Below, one piece after another: positions 53,660-64,000 of a stretch of 64,000 nucleotides of DNA. Origin of the DNA: Chara braunii (taxonomy: Eukaryota; Streptophyta; Charophyceae; Charales; Characeae); NCBI GenBank assembly GCA_003427395.1, contig BFEA01000252.1:557184-621183 (forward strand), read 5' to 3'. The translations under genes and the position numbers were made by a program. A model generated the notes under the pieces. It was given only the letters and a program-made list of their open reading frames with translations. It did no database searches and was not told the origin of the DNA. Numbering within the stretch: position 1 is the first letter of the stretch; each line of letters starts with the position of its first letter.

Positions 53660-56650
53660 CTGTTGGAGATTGGGTACAACTTTATCCTTGGCACTCCTTG
53701 GTCTCACAAGTTTCGTGGCACAGAGGCTAAATGGGTGTCCACACATATGACTTATGCTAAAGCAGACTCCGAGGAACTCGCACGGTTCATGACCGACTTA
53801 GAGACCGTTGTTCGTGACCTGATTCGAGAGTACCGCGACGTATTTTCCCCGTATTTTTCTCATACAACGGGATCCCTTTGATGCGAGGTGTTGAACATTC
53901 TATCCAACTCGTGCATGACCATCGCGTGCACCATCAGACACCCTACCGACTCTCGATTTCGGAGGCAACGGAAGTCGAACATCAACTTGAGGAGCTCGTT
54001 CGATTGAGTTTCATTAAACCCAGTAACTTTCTCTAGGGTGCACTCGTCCACTTTGCTCACAAAGCGGACAAAATTATCCACGATCGTGGCGTTAACCGTT
54101 ACACGATTCAGAGCAACTATCATATGTCTCGCACGGATGAATTCTTCGAACGTCTGGCAGACAACCGCTTCTTCACGAAGATAGATCTTCATAGCGATTA
54201 CCACCAGAGCATGCTTTGGCCACTACAAGTTCACAGTGATGCTATTTAGCCTCACCAATACACCCACCACCCTCTAGACGACGATGAATAATATTTTCAA
54301 GGCATCCTTGAAGACTACGTTCTCATGTACGTGAACAACATCTTGGTCTACAATCGTACCTTGAAAGACCATCTCAGACTCTTTCACGATGTTCTAGAGC
54401 GCTTACGTCAGCTTGACTTCTATGCCAAGCTGAATAAGTGTCGCTTTGCCCAGCTCATAGTAAACTTCTTAAACCACCGCTCCCCCTCATTGCCTAAAGT
54501 CGACTTCTCGGGGAGTTAGGGCCGGAAATGGAGGGGGGTCGGTGACCTAAAAAAAAAAAAAAAAAAAAACTGAAGTTGTGAAAAAGTCAGCGCGCGGTTT
54601 TCATTTCAGTCGCTGCACTTTTCGTTTTCTTTGTTTTGTTTTTTAGGGGGAAAAAAAAGAAAAAACACGCAGTGAACCTTCCAGCATAAAACGGAAATGT
54701 ACACCGCAATCATCCATGCGTGTCAGGGGCAATGTATTCAGGCACGAAATGCGGTGGCACCTGCAGTTGCGTTTTCGGTTTTTTTTTTTTTCGTAGTAAA
54801 AAACAAAAAAAACAAGAATAAAATGAGGCCCACCCTGTACTACCTGTAGGCCGAAGGTGAAATACTAATGTCGGCCTACCGGTCCCCTTACTTTACGACG
54901 TCGGGGGTAGCGGTGGTTTAAGACATCATGTGTCTGACCAGGGTCTCTACATGGATGACGCGAAGATCATTGCTGTAGCGGAGTGACCCGTCCCCACATA
55001 TGTCAAGCAGCTCGTAGTTTTCTCGGACTCACGAGTTACTGCAGTAACTTTATTCGAGGATACACCAATTATTCTTACGTCCTTACCTTCACTTTCCTCC
55101 GGAATAACCCGCCATGCTTTTGGATACGCCGTTGCGAGGATGTTTTTCGCGCTCTCAAGATTTGAAGGTAGTGACTTGTGCGCCAGTTTTTCGCCTCCCC
55201 GATTTTAATCGTCCCTTCATAGTCACCACCGATGCATCAAATTTTGCAGTAGGAGTTGTACTTTCTCATATTTTTTCCACTCTTTTTGATTTCCCTTATC
55301 TCCATGTTCCTGCTTCCTCCCCCGTCCTGCCGACACTTCTTCAAGTTTTTGACTGACGCTTATCCTTCCATTACTTCCCTCTACTCAGAGTCTACTGATA
55401 GTCTTATTGTCACTTATTCTCTTACCATCTAGAAGGATGAGACTGTCGAGGCTCGTGTTGAGGATTGTCCGATCTTCTTCTACTCTCGTCAGCTACTGTC
55501 TGCCGAGATAAATTACAATGTCGATAAGCGTGAAGTTCTGACAGTAGTTTATGTTACCCATCACTACCGTCATTATCTACACGCAACACCCTTCACGATG
55601 CACACGGACAACTCAGTTGTCCAGGATTTCCTCACGAGGTCCAAACTTTCCTCTCGACAAGGACGTTGGTGGTATGATTTATCAGAGTTCAGTTTCATCA
55701 TTCAACCTATCAAGGATGAAACGAATGGTGTCGCCGATGCCTTGTCCCACAGTCTTGACCACAATTAAGAACTCGTCATCTTGCTGCGATCTCAGCCACC
55801 ACCGTTTATAAGTCAGTGATTGACGCATATTCCACTTAGTACCACCGCTATCCAAATTATCGCGACATCCACGCGACACTACGGAGTGGCAAAACCGTTC
55901 CTTCGTACTCCCTCGATGAGAACGGTCTCGTGTAATAACGTGATAAATTTTATCAGCTAGAACCTCATATCTTCGTTCCCTCCACTGGATTACTCCGCAT
56001 CCAGGTCGTAACAGAATTCCCTGACCAAGCACTACACTCGCTATCCTGCGTTTGACGACTAGATCGTTCAGATGGCGGTGATTATGAAACACGCACATGA
56101 GAGTCTAGGCAACTCCCAGACTCGCATGGCCGCACGAGCGAACCGATCACGGATTGATCATCCATTGAAAGTCGGTGACGATGTGCTCGTCGACGCACGC
56201 CACTTACAACTCAAAATGAATACGCTGTGCGAGTTCAGACGTCGCTTCTTCGATCCATAACGCATCCTTCAGGTCGTCAGTTATGATGTTGCCGCTAGTC
56301 CAGTCAGCTTCCATGCGAAGCTACCCGATTACCGTCGACAGACTCACATACACGATGTATATCACTTTTCCTTGATGCGTCCTTATCCTTGATTATCCGA
56401 GCGCTTCGTTGGACGCCCTTATGAGCATCCTCCACCTATCATGGTGCACGGTGACGAGGTTTTCGTGATTTCCAACATTGTATATCGTCGTGTTACCAAC
56501 GATACCCCTTCACGCATCGAGTAACTTGTGCATGTGAAAGGGTATCATGATGAGGAGGCTACTTGGCAAGGGAGCCCCTTGAGCACTTGGAGCATGTCAG
56601 GATGTTGGTGCGTGCATATGATCATGCTCGTCGTGCTGAGACATCTGCTC
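53660..56650 (+). pseudogene. Chromovirus pol remnant: protease edge, RT, RNase H, integrase C-terminus, chromodomain
   Basis: 53663-53881 reads YNFILGTPWSHKF (protease-RT linker). About 53.88-54.22 kb is RT with TPYRLSISEATEVEHQLEEL, NRYTIQSNYHMSRTDEFFER and FFTKIDLHSDYHQ. A short deleted segment follows, then VLMYVNNILVY at about 54.32 kb, where the catalytic YxDD pair has become NN. After a transposon insertion, RT-connection and RNase H follow (VTTDASNFAVGVVLSH near 55.21; FYSRQLLSAEINYNVDKREV near 55.48; VADALSHS near 55.74). The integrase catalytic core is missing. Its C-terminus (DHPLKVGDDVLVDARHLQLK) and a chromodomain-like end (GYHDEEATWQ) close the frame. Many stops and frameshifts; dead element. 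Confidence 0.88.
54473..54917. mobile_element. 445-bp non-autonomous DNA transposon in the RT/RNase H linker
   Basis: Terminal inverted repeats ACCACCGCTCCCCC (54473-54486) and GGGGGTAGCGGTGGT (54903-54917) match over 14-15 bases with one indel. They are flanked by TTAA at 54469-54472 and 54918-54921. Removing the element and one TTAA joins the RT-connection reading frame without loss (F-L then R-H-H-V-S), giving an exact empty site. TTAA duplication suggests a piggyBac-like mobiliser; a TA duplication with AACCACCGCT ends (mariner-like) also fits. The inside is AT/A-run-rich, with no coding capacity. Confidence 0.88.
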
Positions 56651-56780
56651 CTACTCAGCCAACTGACCCTCTTGCTCCTCCTCTAGTTAAAACGATTGTT
56701 AAGGACGAGCCCACTCCCTTTAAGGTCGTTCTTCAGGAGCAAACAGACTCATCGGCGAGTCCACATCGCACTCATTGACG

Positions 56781-58134
56781 CCCTCGGTGTCTTGATGACT
56801 GACACTCCGAGTCTCACCACTTATCTATCTTCCCACTGACTCACACCTTCAGGTATTCCATCTTAAGCTTCTTCATTATGTCAGTGTTTTGCAGCTCTGC
56901 TTCGACATCGACTCGACTCCTACTTAATTAACGTCATCGACCACCTCGACGACTTGAACTACCTTCTCGACTTCAACTACTTTATCAACCACAGTTACGT
57001 TGAACGTGATTACTTCATGTCACTACTCTACCTTGTGCATTTCTTTGTATTGGTTGCATGATGGTTCTCACTTAGCTGGCTCTCCCTGAGTTGGGCTCTC
57101 CCTTGGTATCACACAAGCATTGGGATCGTAGCGTTATCTTGATTACGTTGCGCCCAGATGTGGCTTCCTTCCTTATCGGTGAGTGGTGTGCATTTTTCCC
57201 TTATCCATTACCCTCATCACCCTAGTGTCGACCATTGCATGCCTTCAGTTGGGCACATCTCCACCCTATCTTAGGTTCCCCTTTCATGGTCGACCCCACG
57301 TGGTGTCACTCTTTTGTCGAGCATTACTCGCCTCGATGGTCTATCTGTTAGGGTCATTCATTTTGTTTCGCTACCACTCCCTCGCCCTGAGTCTGATGAC
57401 CTATCCCATCTTCGTGTATGACTGCCCTTAGGAATTTAGATTCTTCGGCTGCATTCACCCCCTCTGAGGCCATCCCACTCTTAATGGTTCAACAACATGA
57501 CATTATTTTGTCACATATTGCTATCTTTTTCTTTTAGCACTAAGACAATTGCGTCTATGACTTTAGAGTTGTATCCTGATGCATTTCATTTCCTGCTGTT
57601 AGCTAGGATGTGTATATCAGACATATACTTTTGCTCTGACATTATGTAGTTTAGGTTGCATCGCATGGACCGTGACTTTGAATCATCGATTTCTCATCTT
57701 TATTGTTGCAGAGTTTCGCTGCTTTTGCAGAAGCGTGTTTATAGGTCTCGCGATCCACTGATGGTTTGAGGATCGTGCAGCGTGCCTTTGGCTGCCCTAG
57801 CCTAGAGCGAGGTCTATTTGGGTATTTTGCCTATTCAGCCTGTGGGACCATGCTGTGGCCTGACCCCACGGGTTGTGTGCTCATTCAATCCAGTCCAGTT
57901 TTGCCCGGTACCACTGTCGATACCATTCCAGTCCAGTCCAGTCAGTTCGCTGGGGGTATACCCGAGTTGCAGTCTGTTTTCAGGCTCATTCTTCATTTTC
58001 AGGATTTAGAGTATGTGCTTGTGAAGTCTACGTTGGAGTTGCGTTGTCCCTTCGAGCTCCATCTCCATCTCCCCCATCCTCATCCCTTCGTCTTGATCCT
58101 GACGGACCGCCATTCCGACAGGTCTGTCATATGA
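56781..58134 (+). other. Region after the chromovirus coding end
   Basis: Thr/Ser-like coding debris from the pol 3' end fades by about 56.78 kb. CCAGTCCAGTCC words repeat near 57890-57950. I could not identify a polypurine tract or a 3' LTR. No gene. Confidence 0.4.
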
Positions 58135-58860
58135 GTAGAGAGAGTTTTTTGGATGCACTTGCGAATTTTATAATTGGGAAGAAGAAAGTAGAAGACAAGA
58201 AAGAGGGAAGGAGAAGGGCTCAAACGCACGAGTCACTTCGCAGGCAATCAAATCGCAACGTGAGGGGGTTAGTGCCTCCTTACACGGTACCGTTGAATGT
58301 CTCGAGGGATCGGTAGGGGATCGGTAGAGGCTTCCTGTACGAGGACAAAGGCGGGAAAGAAGAGGGTGCGAAGAGCGGTGCAGAGCAGGGTCAAGATTCA
58401 GATGAAAAGCGGGAGAAAGAAACGTGAAGAAGAATGGGATGAAAAACACTTACGGGTTAAAGGAATAAGGCTCTTTGCACAAGAAATTGATAGGTCCGCG
58501 CAAAGAAGAAAGGGTAAAGATGGCTTGGGATACAACAAGAGGTGGGGGAAGATTGCATGCATGGGGCCGACCTGGAAACAAAAAGGCACCGAAACAGTTA
58601 CGTTCCACCCGATCCATCTCTAAAACTAGTTCAATATTTGAAAATTTTGAAAGCAATGTTTGAGTGCAGAATTTAGACGCTCGAAATCCTACACCTATTC
58701 AGATTCTTTCATAAAATTCATCGAGCTTTCCATGGCGGATTTGGGAACACTCATGTTTACGAAAGGACACGTCAACGAGAAGTTCGCTCGCAAATTTTAG
58801 AGCTCCCAACTGTCGAACGAAATTTTAGGGCGTTTGCTAAGGCGTGTATGATTCATACGT
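58135..58860 (+). repeat. Dispersed repeat, copy 2 (first copy at 5215-5910)
   Basis: See copy 1 for the shared ordered blocks. This copy contains an extra GATCGGTAGGG duplication near 58308-58325 and the words ACTGTCGAACG near 58808. Confidence 0.6.
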
Positions 58861-60828
58861 AAAGTTGAAGAATTATGAAAATCCTAAGAAAGTGAAAAGC
58901 ACTTTGAAGTAAGGAGGCCGTGGCAGCCACTAATCCCGTGCATTACCCGCCTGCCAAAAAGAGTAGCAGAACATAGGGCTTCAAAAGTTCATTCAAACAC
59001 AGAAGTTGGCACGTCACACGGGTGTGAGTGCGAGTATGAGTGGGTTCTGTGCGGTGTTGTGACGCCCAACCTCACGCCCAGTGCGATTTCCTGATCGGAG
59101 TGGGATGGGGGCCCAGAAGTGCGAAAAAAAGGGGTGTGTGGGGTGGAGTCCCATGACAGAACTGAGATCTCTTGTGGCAAGTTTCGGGGATAAAAGTGCA
59201 AGAGGGGAAAGTGCGGACCGTGCGCGGCGTTTCAGAGTTTATGTGCAAATAGACCGCCTCTCGGACTTAGTGTAAAGAAACAAAAGCTGCAGATGTCGTG
59301 CCGCATAAGGCAGATGACATGCGCAGTGTATCCCATGGATAAGAGTCCACACATAATCACGTTGTTAACAGATCTAGACAGTCTTGCATTCTCGAACAGA
59401 ATCCCCCACAACATTGTCCCTGTCGTCGATCTCAAGCATGTTTTGTATGCCTTACGCCCGAGAGATAAGAATTACCATCTCCTCTGGTTTCACCTCTGTG
59501 GTCGGTCGCGGACCTGATGGGTGCACACTATGGGTATCGCGTTGTCTGATCAGCTGCTGTCGTCGATCGCTGCAAACTTCGGAATCAGACGACGAGGGTC
59601 TCAACCGGAGGTTGCGTGCCCGTCGTTTAGACTCTGTTCGGGTTCGGCGGACGAACCCCGAGGCTCAATATTTGTTGTCTTGCTGGCACTCAGAACAAGG
59701 GGTTCGAGGCCAATAGGGAGCGATAGCGCGCCACGGGATAACGGTGAGGTAGTGGAAGGGCAGCACCACGCGGTACGGTGGGCAATGAGTTATTAGGACG
59801 ACGACCCTAGGTTCGGAGAAGACGTGGCTCGTGTGGGACTCGGGGAATTGGGTTGTGTAAGGAACAGCGTCCAATGCCCTTCCTATATCCCAATCGCACA
59901 CACGTTCGTCTCCTCGTTAGCAACGAAATCTAGGAGGATCGGAGCGGGGCTTAGCAATGAAATATGCGTTATTTCGTTCCCAATATTCCTGATATTCAGG
60001 GTCCCACAAACTTTCTCGGTCCGTGATGCGAAACATCATGTCAATCCGGCGTAAACGCCGTCATGGCCCGCGCGCAAATCCTGCAGATACGCGTGTAGGC
60101 ACCGTCCTTTCGGTCGGGCTTGCACGTGCGTGCACAGGATCTACTTACGGCTATGTGAGGGGCTAACTCCGGATTAGCAGGAGTGGGCGCAAGCGATGCC
60201 GATCAAAAGATATGATCCGGATTAGCTTAATTCAAATTTCGTCACTTTCTGGTACCTATCGTCATTGCCCTCCCTTTTCCTAAGGCGCCTATCTTGTCCG
60301 TGCGCGACCCCTCAGTCCCTCCCGAACAGTCAATCGCCAACAACCAAGCATAGGTTCGTACAATCACGACTTCCACATACACATGTCTTCTCTATCATTA
60401 CGTGCGAATCTGAAGGATCGGTCGGAACGACTCGCAATCCCAAGTTTTCATCCGCGCATTCATTAAGGCAACAAAATTCCCATCAGACTCGTTCATGTTT
60501 AGCGAGGGTGAGGAATCGTCAAGCGTGCGTATCTTAAATTGAAAGGAAAGACAACATGCATTCAAACAGAACCCCCCGATCTTGCAAAAATTGAGAATGG
60601 CAATCACGTCGCAAACAGAGAGTGAGGAAGTACAAACATTCATCGGACTGTCGAACATGCAAGATCTAATAGAGCCGGGAATAAACGATGACACACACCA
60701 AAATTCAAAAAAAATCACAAGGAAAATCCGAAGTTGTCACAACAAAATTGGCCAAGGCGGAAATCCAAAATTTATACAAGAAGGTTGGAAGAAGAAGAAA
60801 CAAAAGGAAAAGACACCATCCTGATCCG

Positions 60829-60832
<4 letters not shown>
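58861..60832. other. Unassigned region
   Basis: Overlapping plus-strand frames near 59293-59517 and 59521-59796 look mildly protein-like (IVPVVDLKHVLYALRPRDKN), but no domain is recognised. Nothing is supported as a gene. Confidence 0.35.

Positions 60833-60890
<58 letters not shown>
60833..60890. repeat. (CT)n microsatellite
   Basis: About 58 bases of pure CT, the complement of the other GA tracts in the window. Confidence 0.97.
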
Positions 60891-60892
<2 letters not shown>

Positions 60893-62493
60893 GTCACCTC
60901 GTATGCGGGTAGTCCATCGCCGCGCACCAACACCGAGTCGTCACCCCGCTTAGCCCGAGCATGCTCGTCAGGTTCGCCCGTGCGCCTCAGTCCGTCGTGG
61001 CCCACACGCCAACCCCGCTTACTTGGCGCCAGCCCGTAAGATCGCCCGACCCAATCTACTCACTTGCCAACTTACTCATTAGCCGATCCTCACTGACCGC
61101 GCTAACCTTCCAAGTTCAGAGAGAGACAACTAATCACACTTGCGAACTTTATAGCGTGCATGCCTGCGCGAGGGATACGGGATTAGTACATCTACATGTC
61201 AAGGCCGCAGCGCGGGGGACGGAGGCACTCTCCGCGCATCGATCCGGGCATGCAAACGTGGGAACCACTTAAAACAAAGGAAGAGAGTGTGCATGCGAAG
61301 ACGAGGCGGGAAAGAAGGAAACACAAGGGCCATCAAGAACAAGAAGATTACAGTTGCGATTGCGCCCGCCAAAAACTACAGTTACACACAGGATTAAGGC
61401 GCGGATGGAAATCAGAGCCCAGACCCTGTCGAGGCACGGCGCGTGCGAACAAGAAGCGTCGTGCAACCAAATTGCGAGGCGCCTAAATTCCTAGTCTAAA
61501 TCCTAATTGCAAAAGGAAATTTCGAAAGAAAAATAATTCCGAGAGCCCGCGGGGGCTCGACATCAGTTGAGAATTAAAAAAAAACGATATTCCCGCGCGA
61601 TGATCGCGCCAAAATCCGCAGTGCCCACAACAGAATAAGAAAGAAAAAACTATGATACAATTATTCTTTGCGCTCGCTAACTTGAAGGCGCAGTCACTCA
61701 ATCGTCGGTGCAGGACTTTTACGGCGTCGACCCAACAAATTCAACCAAAAACGAAAAAGAAGTGAGGGCATCCATGCAACTTGCTCGCCCGACCCGTTTG
61801 CCCACTGTTCACCCCTTCGACCCATCATATTCCCCCCAACCAGCTTCGCACAGAAAATCGCGCAGTTTCAAAAAGTGGTTCGTCAGAATCGTCACATATG
61901 TGACGCCTAGGGGGTTCCAATCTTGTGCAAGCTCCCGCTTGCACCCATATCTCTCCAAGGTGCACATGTCATTACCGTAGGATAAGAGTGTGGAAGTCAT
62001 GCTGTTGACACGTCCTGATCCTTGCACCCATCTTTAGTGTTCCAAGGAGGGGGGGTAAGGGAGTCGGAATGCGGGTGCGGGGGGTGGGGGATGTTATCTC
62101 GGGAGTATGGGTAAGAAGCTTGCCATCCCTGATACTGTCCCGGGAAGTTCAAGGTACCGGACGGTGCGTGTATGCGCGGGAAGCGATGGCTGCCATAGGG
62201 AAAGGAGGCGAGATAATCAGGATAGAGAGTGGAAAAGGTACGAAGCACGGTCACGTGGAATTGCTCGTGGTCTGTACACACAGGGATAGTTCCGGTGATT
62301 GTGCAGTAAACTTCGATCACATGCGATCCCGCCATGCGGTGATGAAAAAAAGGATGTGAAGGCAAAGGAAGGAAAAGACGCACTGAGTAGTGGGGTGCGG
62401 GTCTATTTTGGCGGCGAGGGAGGTGGTGTAGAATTGGTAGAAGAGGGAGGACGGGAAAGGATTCTGGGGAAAGACGAGTGGGGTGTGAGGTAA
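60891..62493. other. Unassigned region
   Basis: No domain-bearing frame. Minus-strand frame 62635-61997 (212 codons) is Pro/Ser/His-rich and overlaps the end of the acidic frame. A short inverted pair GCGATCATCGCGC / GCGCGATGATCGCG lies near 61596-61611. Confidence 0.35.
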
Positions 62494-62920
62494 TCAAGGG
62501 GACGACGGGATAATGACCGGGGACGTGGCCCGATGCCCCGCATCGGCACGTGCTGAAACTGAGGGATGGGGGGAAGGGGACGGGGATCGACTCTGTTGCC
62601 TCCGTGTCTGCGCGCTTGAATCCTCTGCGGCACAACGCTCATCTTTCTCTGTCAGTGGCTCCGGATCTCTGGTCGGATCGTCTAGAATCGGCGAATCAGT
62701 CCCCGCCGCTTGCTCCAATGTCCTCTTTCCCTCCGCGATTTTTGCCCGGCGTCGCTCGGCTTCAGCAGGGTCCTCTTCCTGTGTCCCCTCTTGTCCCGCC
62801 CCTTCTTCCTCGTTCTCGTCCTCTTCCTCCTCTTCACTTATCGCCCCCGACTCATGCTCACTATGCTCGTTGTAATACTCGTCCTCTTCGGGGGTGTCTT
62901 CCGATTCGTCTCCCTCTTCC

Positions 62921-62959
<39 letters not shown>

Positions 62960-63120
62960 GAGGTCGGCTCCCCTCGACCCAAGAAGAGAAGGTCAATTAT
63001 CGCCGCGGGATTTAGGTAGTTACCGTGTGACGGGTAACCACGGTTGTCCCAATCGCCTTCCAAGCACGCCGACCATTGTAGATACGGCGTCAGGTTGCGC
63101 GAGAGAATATGTGGCACCAA
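62494..63120 (-). CDS. Acidic low-complexity protein, probably retroelement-associated
   Basis: A 208-codon minus-strand frame with ATG at 63120. Residues 1-50 are compact and aromatic (LQWSACLEGDWDNRGYPSHG). Residues about 53-70 are almost pure Glu (encoded by a TTC-type tract at plus 62900-62960). A second acidic stretch sits near 95-115. Then comes a charged helix (EAERRRAKIAEGKRTLEQAA) and a Ser/Pro/Arg-rich tail ending in SPVIIPSSP. I recall similar acidic-then-SR-rich proteins being abundant among Chara predictions, probably gag-like parts of LTR elements, but cannot check. It could be functional, partial or noise built on the microsatellite. Confidence 0.45.
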
Positions 63121-63679
63121 GATCTCGTCTCAATGCGAGACGATGTCGATTGGCAAATCGTCCAGCAGTTGCGTTAGGAGGATCAAGAGTTTCCCCACGA
63201 TCGGCTGTCGATGTCCTGCCTCCACCGATCCGAAGACGAATCCCAACAAATCTCCTTCCACCCCCGTTCTCCACTCTTGAAGAATGAGCAATTCCACGTC
63301 CTCGTTCGCGGCGGGGTGCTTGCTGTCTCTGGTCCACTTCAGCCTGATCTCGACTCAGCACAGAGATAGAGTCTCGTAAGTTTGCCACCACCCTTGCCAC
63401 TGTTCAAGCTTAATGAAAGGGACCGTCAGTGGTTGTACTCGGAAAGAGAGACGGGGATGGAGCGCTGACTGCCAAAAGGCAGGGAAGGCAGAGGGGAGGC
63501 TGAAGGTGGAGAACCTGTGATAGTTCATTGAGGACGCGAGAAGACGGTGAGTGCAGGGAGAGATACGGCGGGATTTTGTCGGAGAGTGCCGATGCCGTCC
63601 AGGTCAATAGTGTTAGTATTGACAACGTTATCCCCTCGCTGCGCAAGCAGCTGACTCCAGGAACTCGCCAACTCCCCCC
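63121..63679 (-). other. Possible continuation of a decayed minus-strand coding region
   Basis: A minus-strand frame at 63400-63020 (126 codons, Arg/Gly-rich) partly overlaps the acidic frame in another phase. No domain is recognised; it may be the 5' part of the same decayed element. Confidence 0.3.
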
Positions 63680-63993
63680 CCCAATCTGGCAGCGAGACGA
63701 GGATGTTCGGATGCGCCCGCGGGTCCACCGTAGTGATATCTCCGCTAAAGGAGACAATTGTTGAGATGTGGCTGGTCCCTGGCGTCGAGAGCCGTAGAAA
63801 GGCCGATGCTTAGGCCAACACCTGTGCCTTGCTGTTGGGTATCACGAATCGGAACGCTGCCCGTGCTGAAAAACTGGGCAAATCGGATGACGTCCGGGCT
63901 GACACGAGGATGATGAACTTGTTTGATCACCGAGATGTGTCCGCGTGGCGCTAACATCCGCTCATTGAGTACTTGTTCCGTGGAAAAACTCAT
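63680..63993 (-). pseudogene. Degenerate histidine-kinase ATPase (HATPase_c) fragment
   Basis: The minus frame 63993-63745 reads VSPDVIRFAQFFSTGS, like the F box of histidine kinases, and QQQGTGVGLSIG, a good G2 box. The position of the usual DxGxG G1 box, just before VSPDVI, instead reads KQVHHPR. In the next phase, SGDITTVDPRAHPNILVSLP resembles the strand-loop-strand end of the domain (GG.I.V.S...G..F...LP), implying a frameshift near 63.8 kb. The N box is not in the window, and the 5' end may lie beyond it. With G1 lost and the frame broken, an active kinase is unlikely. Confidence 0.4.
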
Positions 63994-64000
63994 GGCGAAG

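Noticed and set aside
53860-56098. Minus-strand proteins of 114 and 138 codons
   Set aside because: They are antisense shadows of clear plus-strand RT and RNase H sequence.

Overview
This is a eukaryotic, repeat-dominated window. It most likely comes from a large-genome streptophyte alga, and Chara braunii is my best guess. The reasons are an intronless plant-type P-class PPR gene, plant-type primer-binding sites on LTR retrotransposons, Ty3/chromovirus gag and pol remnants of the kind I associate with Chara gene predictions, an L1-type LINE with a plant zf-RVT zinc domain, and very low gene density. The species call is inference. No rRNA, organellar, bacterial or CRISPR sequence was seen.

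Layout. 1-4.8 kb: an (AG)n tract, then a non-coding LTR retrotransposon end (LTR plus leader) with a Tat/Ogre-like primer-binding site at 3031. 4.9-7.1 kb: a coding remnant with two Ns, a dispersed repeat with a second copy at 58.1 kb, a cluster of the octamer CTGTCGAA, a 42-base G-run and a SINE-like sequence. 7.2-11.1 kb: the one convincing intact gene, a 1309-residue P-class PPR protein with about 21 motifs. 11.2-20 kb: decayed LINE 3' ends on the minus strand, two copies of a tRNA-derived SINE, each with target duplications, and three copies of a hairpin element. 20.7-24.6 kb: a 5'-truncated LINE bounded by a 17-bp target duplication. 25.4-28.2 kb: minisatellites and minus-strand splice-donor-like sites. 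28.6-29.2 kb: a broken unidentified coding sequence. 29.2-34.5 kb: mostly featureless. 34.6-39 kb: a second, inverted copy of the LTR/leader family. 39-46 kb: C/T-rich non-coding DNA and minisatellites. 46.4-49.2 kb: an LTR element with an initiator-Met primer-binding site and a gag broken by three TAG stops. 50.6-56.8 kb: a decayed Ty3/chromovirus interrupted by a 445-bp TTAA-flanked DNA transposon. 58-62 kb: dispersed repeat and unassigned DNA. 62.5-64 kb: an acidic open frame and a degenerate histidine-kinase ATPase fragment on the minus strand.

The genes do not form a pathway. The PPR gene is probably nuclear, organelle-targeted and RNA-binding; it sits alone among mobile-element debris. 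The most unusual signals are the hairpin family with a conserved loop, the clean TTAA-flanked insertion in the RT/RNase H linker, the LTR family built from iterated 20-nt motifs, a GTGCTGCCGAAATTT word shared by different elements, and the run of PPR motifs predicted to read uridines.
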